Below, piece by piece: positions 5,679 to 9,657 of a stretch of DNA of 9,657 bases. The DNA is from JAULZV01 sp032117135 (lineage in GTDB: Bacteria > Patescibacteriota > Minisyncoccia > Phycocordibacterales > JAACPR01): contig JAULZV010000013.1 of assembly GCA_032117135.1 (NCBI GenBank), forward strand, positions 1-9,657. Reading direction: 5' to 3'. Under the pieces are notes generated by a model that had not been told where the DNA came from, searched no databases, and worked only from the letters and a program-made list of their open reading frames with translations. Numbering within the stretch: position 1 is the first letter of the stretch; every line of letters starts with the position of its first letter. The translations under genes and the position numbers were made by a program.

Positions 5679-7373
5679 ATGTTTAGATTCTGGAATAAAT
5701 TTAAAAGAAGAAAGTATCGTCCTCATGACATTGATCCTGATGAAATTTTTCTTGACTCTGCCAATTTAATGAATTTCGATAAGGATCAATTCGAAGGTCG
5801 AATTGAACGACCAATTTCAAAACAGACACTCGCAATACTATACCTTTGTTTTTTGGGTATATTTTCAGCACTTCTGTATAAAGTATTTATGTTACAGGTA
5901 ATTGAGGGGAGTGATCTATATGAATTAAGTGAAAATAATCGTCTGCGTGAGAAAATTATGTTTGCAACACGAGGTAATATATATGATCGTAACTCAACAC
6001 CAATTGCATGGAACGAACCTCAAGCTGAAGGGGCAGATTTTGCTAAGCGTGTCTATACACCCAAAAACGGACTTTCTGGTCTGCTTGGTTTTGTGACGTA
6101 CCCTAAGAAGGATACAAGTGGATTTTATTATGAATTAAATTATCAAGGTAAAGAAGGGATTGAAAAACAATTCGAACATATTATCGGCGGTGTTAATGGT
6201 TCGCAATTAATTGAAACAAACGCTCTTGGAGATCAAGTGTCTAATAACATGATTCGTACTCCTGATCCTGGTGATCCACTGTATCTCTCGATTGATGCAG
6301 ATGTGCAAGAGCAATTATATAATTCAATGAAAGAAATAGCCGAGCAAGTAGGGTTTGGTGGTGGAGGAGGTGTAATTATGAATGTTCAGACTGGAGAAAT
6401 ACTCGCTCTCACTTCATATCCTGAATATAATTCACAGAGAATTGTTGATGGAGATTCTGAATATCTCAAGCAGATCAGTCAAGATTCGGCCAATCCTTTT
6501 CTTAATCGGGTTACGCAAGGGCTGTATACTCCAGGTTCTATCGTTAAGCCTTTTGTAGCAATTGCCGCTCTCAATGAGGGTACTATCACTGAATACACTC
6601 AAGTTCTGAGTACTAAACAACTCGAAGTTCCTAATCCATATAATCCAGATAATCCAAGTTATTTTTCAGATTGGAAAGCTCATGGCATGGTTGACGTTAA
6701 GCGTGCAATAGCGGTATCTTCCAATATTTTCTTTTATGTTGTTGGAGGAGGATTTGGAAATATCGAAGGTGTTGGTATTACTCGTCTTGATGAATATTAC
6801 CGAAAATTTGGATTCGGATCTTCTGTTGAAGGACAGATCTCATCTCAATATAAAGGTACTATTCCAAATCCTGAGTGGAAGACCAAAAACTTTAATGGGG
6901 ATATATGGAGACTTGGAGATACGTTCTTTACCTCAATTGGACAATATGGGTTTCAAGCAACTCCTCTGCAAGCTGTTCGTGCTGTGGGCGCGATTGCCAA
7001 CAAAGGTACTGTACTTAACCCAACTATCCTTAAGGGTGCAGATAGGGATGTGGCGTGGCAGATTGATGATATACGTCCGGATGTGTGGCGTATTGTGCAC
7101 GAGGGGATGAGGCAAGGGGTGACAAGTGGAACCGTTACAGGGCTGAACCTTGCTGGTGTAACAATTGCTGCTAAGACCGGTACGGCAGAGCTTGGAGTGA
7201 GTAAAGATAATGTAAACTCATGGGCGACCGGATTTTGGCCATACGAAAACCCAAAATACGCCTTTGCAATCGTGATGGAGAAGGGGAAAAGGACTAATCT
7301 CATCGGAAGTGTATTCGTTGCACGTAAGGTATTTGAATGGATGACTATCCACAGGCCAGAGTATTTGCAATGA
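5679..7373 (+). CDS. mrdA: Penicillin-binding protein 2 (class B, elongasome transpeptidase)
   Basis: This 564-residue class B PBP cross-links peptidoglycan during cell elongation. It has a cytoplasmic N terminus of about 48 residues, one membrane helix (about 50-72), the pedestal motif RGNIYDRN (98-105), and GFYYELNYQGKEGIEKQFE (148-166). The transpeptidase domain follows, with SxxK as S287-I-V-K290, SxN as S347-S-N349, and KTG at 499-501 followed by TAE. GQYGFQATPLQAVRAVGAIANKG (421-443) is also typical, so the enzyme should be active. Only about 36 residues separate RGNIYDRN from GLLGFV (134-139); in well-studied PBP2 proteins this interval holds most of the head subdomain and is far longer. 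I chose the ATG at 5679, 2 nt after mreD, over one at 5622 that would overlap mreD by 55 nt and add 19 residues without family support. TGA is the stop. Confidence 0.94.
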   Translation: MFRFWNKFKRRKYRPHDIDPDEIFLDSANLMNFDKDQFEGRIERPISKQTLAILYLCFLGIFSALLYKVFMLQVIEGSDLYELSENNRLREKIMFATRGNIYDRNSTPIAWNEPQAEGADFAKRVYTPKNGLSGLLGFVTYPKKDTSGFYYELNYQGKEGIEKQFEHIIGGVNGSQLIETNALGDQVSNNMIRTPDPGDPLYLSIDADVQEQLYNSMKEIAEQVGFGGGGGVIMNVQTGEILALTSYPEYNSQRIVDGDSEYLKQISQDSANPFLNRVTQGLYTPGSIVKPFVAIAALNEGTITEYTQVLSTKQLEVPNPYNPDNPSYFSDWKAHGMVDVKRAIAVSSNIFFYVVGGGFGNIEGVGITRLDEYYRKFGFGSSVEGQISSQYKGTIPNPEWKTKNFNGDIWRLGDTFFTSIGQYGFQATPLQAVRAVGAIANKGTVLNPTILKGADRDVAWQIDDIRPDVWRIVHEGMRQGVTSGTVTGLNLAGVTIAAKTGTAELGVSKDNVNSWATGFWPYENPKYAFAIVMEKGKRTNLIGSVFVARKVFEWMTIHRPEYLQ

Positions 7374-7381
7374 TTTTGACC

Positions 7382-7409
7382 TTTACTTTTGGGCAAATAA
7401 CAGTATAAT
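7382..7409 (+). promoter_or_regulatory. Promoter of greA
   Basis: A perfect -10 TATAAT (7404-7409) lies 16 bp downstream of a -35-like TTTACT (7382-7387, 4 of 6 matches to TTGACA). Transcription would start near 7416, giving a leader of about 19 nt before the greA ATG at 7435. The leader holds only the purine run AAAGAAAAG as a possible weak ribosome-binding site. This is the best sigma-70-type promoter in the window and sits in the 61-nt gap after mrdA, so greA can be expressed separately from the cell-wall genes. No terminator is visible in this gap, so read-through from mrdA is also possible. Confidence 0.72.
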
Positions 7410-7434
7410 TGGGGCTTAATTAAAGAAAAGCTAT

Positions 7435-7896
7435 ATGGAAAAAGAATATTTAACACAGGAGAAATTTACTGCTTTAGAGACCGAATTGGTGCATTTAAAG
7501 ACTGTTAAGCGCAAAGAAGTGGCTGAACACCTTGAACATGCTCGATCGCTCGGTGACCTCTCTGAGAACGCCGAATACCATGAGGCACGTGAAGAGCAAG
7601 CTCAAACTGAAGCTCGAATTCTTCAAATTGAATCAATCCTCAAAAATGCTGAAATTGTTCAGCACACTAAGGGTGATATAGTAGAAATAGGTTCAAAAAT
7701 TACCGTTCAAAAAGAAGGAGTATCTTCTACTACTCAATTTGTACTTGTTGGATCTGAAGAAGCTGATATCTCACTTGGCAAAATCAGTCACCATTCTCCA
7801 TTGGGTTCTGCTTTGTTCGGAAAAAAGAAAGGGGAAACATTTGAATTCCAAACACCAAACGGAACGGTAAAGTACACAATACTTGAAGTAAAATAA
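7435..7896 (+). CDS. greA: Transcription elongation factor GreA
   Basis: The 153-residue product has near-standard GreA length (about 158). GreA inserts its coiled coil into the RNA polymerase secondary channel and stimulates cleavage of backtracked RNA, rescuing stalled complexes. The N-terminal coiled coil spans about residues 5-75. Its tip is GDLSENAEYHEAREEQ (40-55) with Asp41 and Glu44, the acidic residues that position the catalytic magnesium in E. coli GreA. The C-terminal FKBP-like domain (about 80-153) carries SPLGSALFGKKKGE (120-133), typical of the family. The ATG at 7435 gives the expected N terminus. The gene has its own promoter and ends 16 nt before lysS. GreB is less likely given the C-terminal sequence. 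Confidence 0.97.
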   Translation: MEKEYLTQEKFTALETELVHLKTVKRKEVAEHLEHARSLGDLSENAEYHEAREEQAQTEARILQIESILKNAEIVQHTKGDIVEIGSKITVQKEGVSSTTQFVLVGSEEADISLGKISHHSPLGSALFGKKKGETFEFQTPNGTVKYTILEVK

Positions 7897-7897
7897 A

Positions 7898-7906
7898 TGA
7901 TATACT
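7898..7906 (+). promoter_or_regulatory. Extended -10 promoter of lysS, apparently leaderless
   Basis: TG-A-TATACT forms a complete extended -10 element: TG at 7898-7899 and the hexamer at 7901-7906, 5 of 6 matches to TATAAT. It lies in the 16-nt gap after greA. The hexamer ends 6 nt before the lysS ATG (7913), which puts the likely transcription start on the start codon itself. There is no Shine-Dalgarno sequence; the spacer is CTTTTC. No good -35 is seen at the normal distance, as expected for an extended -10 promoter. The spacing equals that at frr. Confidence 0.6.
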
Positions 7907-7912
7907 CTTTTC

Positions 7913-9400
7913 ATGGCATCACATGAAGAACTACGAGCTGTGCGTCTGCAAAAAAAGCACATGCTCGAATCAAAAGGAATTGTAACGTATCCAGCGGATA
8001 CTCATCGAACGCATGAAATTAAGGCTGTATGCGATCAATTTGAACAGCTTTCTCAAGAAGGAGGAGCTATTGTATTGGATGGACGTATTACCTCAAAGCG
8101 AGGACAGGGTGCAATTTTGTTTGTTGATATATTTGACGGTACTGCAAAAATACAAATTGTATTAAAAAAAGACAATGCAATGAGTTATCTTGGTAATGAC
8201 TCCGTGTCGGATGCATTTGACTTGTTTAAAGAAACAGTAGATGCTGGTGATTTTGTCGAAGTATCTGGTGTACTTTTTGTTACTCAATCTGGCCAAAATA
8301 GCCTCGAGGTTGCAGGGTGGAGAATGCTTTCAAAATCACTTCTTCCGCTACCGGATAGTTGGTATGGATTAAAGGATGAAGATGAACGCTACAGACAGCG
8401 ACATATCGACATGGCTATTAATGAGGAATTACGAGACATGATTAGACGACGCTCAGCATTTTGGAATTCGATCCGTGGATTCTTGTTGGACCAGCACTAT
8501 ATAGAAGTCGAAACTCCAGTGCTCGAAACAACAACAGGAGGTGCGGATGCGAGGCCGTTCGTTACACATCACAATGCTCTCGATATGGATGTATATCTTC
8601 GGATTTCAGCTGGAGAATTGTGGCAGAAGCGTCTACTTGTAGGTGGGTTACCGAAGGTTTTTGAAATTGGAAGAATCTTCCGAAACGAAGGTATGTCTCC
8701 TGAGCATGCGCAGGATTACACACAACTTGAATTTTACGAGGCCTACAGTGATTTTAATAAGGGAATGGAGATGATCAAAGATCTCTATATCCATATTGCA
8801 GAAAAAGTATATGGCAAGACTGACTTTGAAAACAAAGGAATGAAATTTGACCTTAAGGATGAGTGGAAGATCTATCATTTTGCACATTTGATTAAAGAGA
8901 AGTACGGTATTGATGTGCACAGTACTTCAATAGATGAACTTGCGAACAAACTGAAGGATGAGCAGATCAAGTATGATACAAACACCTTGAGTGTTGAACG
9001 AGGAGTTGATCTATTATGGAAAAAAATACGAAAGGAGCTTAATGGTCCTGGATTTCTTATCGGTATTCCTGTGTATCTTGAGACATTAGCCAAGAAGTCG
9101 TCTGAGGATAATCGAGTAGTAGATCGATTCCAAGTTATTCTTGCAGGTTCGGAAGTTGGAAAGGGATTCTCAGAACTTAATGATCCAGTCGATCAAGCAG
9201 AGCGATTTCAAAGACAGCAGGAGCTGCGAGATGCAGGGGATGACGAAGCGCAGATGGCTGATCATGACTATGTTGAGGCTCTTGAATACGGAATGCCACC
9301 TGCATTTGGCTTCGGACTCTCCGAACGACTCTTCAGTTTTCTTGAAGGCAAGACCGTACGTGAGGCACAAATTTTCCCACTTATGAGACCTCGGGAATAA
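7913..9400 (+). CDS. lysS: Lysyl-tRNA synthetase, class II, divergent type
   Basis: This 495-residue class IIb synthetase attaches lysine to tRNA-Lys. The N-terminal OB-fold anticodon-binding domain covers about 52-136 (LDGRITSKRGQGAILFVDI, 55-73). Motif 1 is YIEVETPVLETTTGGADARPF (196-216). The block YLRISAGELWQKRLLVGG (228-245) follows. Motif 2 is FEIGRIFRNEGMSPEHAQDY (250-269) followed by TQLEFYEAY (270-278). The late block GSEVGKGFSELNDPVDQ (412-428) precedes motif 3, FGFGLSERLF (465-474, Arg472), and IFPLMRP (487-493). Several positions differ from E. coli LysRS: PEHAQDYT replaces RHNPEFT, LSERL replaces IDRL, and Lys417 stands where NGFSE is usual. Glu235, Glu273, Tyr275, Phe419 and Glu421, matching lysine-pocket residues, remain. 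The gene has its own promoter and a terminator 13 nt after its stop. Other class IIb enzymes (AspRS, AsnRS) fit less well. Confidence 0.9.
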   Translation: MASHEELRAVRLQKKHMLESKGIVTYPADTHRTHEIKAVCDQFEQLSQEGGAIVLDGRITSKRGQGAILFVDIFDGTAKIQIVLKKDNAMSYLGNDSVSDAFDLFKETVDAGDFVEVSGVLFVTQSGQNSLEVAGWRMLSKSLLPLPDSWYGLKDEDERYRQRHIDMAINEELRDMIRRRSAFWNSIRGFLLDQHYIEVETPVLETTTGGADARPFVTHHNALDMDVYLRISAGELWQKRLLVGGLPKVFEIGRIFRNEGMSPEHAQDYTQLEFYEAYSDFNKGMEMIKDLYIHIAEKVYGKTDFENKGMKFDLKDEWKIYHFAHLIKEKYGIDVHSTSIDELANKLKDEQIKYDTNTLSVERGVDLLWKKIRKELNGPGFLIGIPVYLETLAKKSSEDNRVVDRFQVILAGSEVGKGFSELNDPVDQAERFQRQQELRDAGDDEAQMADHDYVEALEYGMPPAFGFGLSERLFSFLEGKTVREAQIFPLMRPRE

Positions 9401-9413
9401 TATTCATACAAAC

Positions 9414-9439
9414 AAACACCCCAGAAATGGGGTGTTTTT
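9414..9439 (+). terminator. Intrinsic terminator of lysS
   Basis: A perfect 9-bp stem (AAACACCCC at 9414-9422, GGGGTGTTT at 9429-9437) closes a 6-nt loop AGAAAT, and the right arm runs into a T-tract (9435-9439). It begins 13 nt after the lysS stop. The A-run on the left and T-run on the right could let it act in both directions. It marks the end of the greA-lysS unit. Confidence 0.93.
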
Positions 9440-9484
9440 GAATGTGAGTACTAGGGCAAAATACGGTAAGTCCCTTTTTTCGAA

Positions 9485-9601
9485 ACAGGCGGCGGTCGAC
9501 GCCTGTCACATGTTCCGAGCGCGTGGCGCTCCTTTTCTTAATAGAACCCCGCCCGGAGCATTCGTTAAGTCAGATGAGCTAAAATACTCTGGAGGGCGGG
9601 G
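9485..9601. other. GC-rich island of three consecutive hairpins
   Basis: Bases 9481-9600 are 57.5% GC by hand count, well above the flanking genes. Three perfect stems follow one another. The first is ACAGGCG/CGCCTGT (9485-9491 / 9500-9506, 8-nt loop). The second is GAGCGC/GCGCTC (9517-9522 / 9526-9531, loop GTG), followed by CTTTTCTT like a terminator on the + strand. The third is CCCCGCCC/GGGCGGGG (9547-9554 / 9594-9601) enclosing 39 nt. It lies after the lysS terminator and before a possible next promoter, so it is not an obvious leader of either gene. It does not match tRNA, tmRNA, SRP RNA or RNase P RNA as I know them. It could be a structured RNA on either strand or an intergenic repeat element; I cannot decide which. 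Confidence 0.5.
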
Positions 9602-9632
9602 GGACTCTATATGGCACTTTATATACCAAGCA

Positions 9633-9650
9633 TGATAAGCTTTCCTCATG
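9633..9650 (+). promoter_or_regulatory. Possible leaderless promoter and start codon of the next gene
   Basis: TG-A-TAAGCT (TG at 9633-9634, hexamer 9636-9641) ends 6 nt before an ATG at 9648-9650, the same layout as at lysS. Over 18 bases from TG to ATG the two sites agree at 13 positions. The hexamer itself matches TATAAT at only 3 of 6 positions. If this is real, a + strand gene starts at 9648 (Met-Lys-Ile...) and runs out of the window after 10 bases. A competing start at 9611 (MALYIPSMISFPHED..., open to the edge) overlaps this site in another frame. Confidence 0.33.
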
Positions 9651-9657
9651 AAGATTC

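Noticed and set aside
6736..7110. 124-residue + strand frame inside mrdA
   Set aside because: It overlaps the SxN-to-KTG region of PBP2 in another frame and its Leu/Arg-rich sequence has no family features.
3563..7373. UGA recoded as glycine, as in some Patescibacteria lineages
   Set aside because: TGA terminates proS and mrdA at the expected family ends and never occurs inside any of the real genes, so the standard bacterial code applies.
6953..7456. 167-residue open frame on the minus strand across the 3' end of mrdA and the greA promoter
   Set aside because: It is antisense to a fully conserved PBP2 transpeptidase domain and a strong promoter, shows no recognisable motif, and has no promoter or start context of its own.
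9485..9601. tRNA, tmRNA, SRP RNA or RNase P RNA gene
   Set aside because: No T-arm sequence (GGTTCGA-like), no tmRNA ends, no SRP tetraloop region and no RNase P conserved blocks were found on either strand.
9432..9635. 67-residue + strand frame after lysS as a protein gene
   Set aside because: Its GTG start lies inside the right arm of the terminator, there is no ribosome-binding site, and its GC-rich sequence follows the hairpin island, so it is treated as a by-product of that element.
9611..9657. Partial + strand frame MALYIPSMISFPHED open to the window edge
   Set aside because: Fifteen codons without a recognised family; the ATG at 9648 with a better promoter-like context competes with it. 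It is left undecided and not annotated.

Overview
The window looks like a chromosomal housekeeping stretch from a bacterium of the Candidate Phyla Radiation (Patescibacteria), most likely a Parcubacteria-type lineage. The reasons are the AT-rich coding sequence (roughly 37-40% GC where sampled by eye), very tight gene packing, compact versions of several proteins (a 417-residue ProS without an editing insertion, an 85-residue MreD-like protein, a PBP2 with a reduced N-terminal head), a divergent LysRS, and almost no Shine-Dalgarno sequences. The lineage is inferred from gene style and order, not from a marker search. The genetic code is standard: TGA ends proS and mrdA and never occurs inside a reading frame.

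Layout, all genes on the + strand. 2-328 is the 3' end of a clamp-loader gene (probably holB). 329-672 is a gene-free stretch packed with GGGTC/GACCC palindromes and short direct repeats, resembling a REP/BIME cluster, and it ends in a promoter that appears to place the start of transcription on the frr start codon. 673-7373 is one compact gene string: frr, rseP, proS, mreB, mreC, a short mreD-like gene, and mrdA (PBP2), with gaps of 1-18 nt or overlaps of 23-26 nt. greA (7435-7896) has its own -35/-10 promoter. lysS (7913-9400) has an extended -10 exactly 6 nt upstream of its ATG and ends in a clear intrinsic terminator (9414-9439). The last ~215 nt hold a GC-rich island (57.5% GC over 9481-9600 by hand count) of three consecutive hairpins. 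This is followed by a possible leaderless start of the next gene at 9648.

Functionally, the string links protein synthesis (ribosome recycling, Pro- and Lys-tRNA charging), transcript elongation (GreA), membrane proteolysis (RseP) and lateral cell-wall synthesis (MreB filament, MreC scaffold, MreD, PBP2 transpeptidase). RodA, the usual glycosyltransferase partner of PBP2, is not in the cluster.

No wholly new system is evident. The items most worth following up are the two non-coding islands (345-617 and 9485-9603), the leaderless-start signature, and the coordinated reduction of MreD and the PBP2 head.
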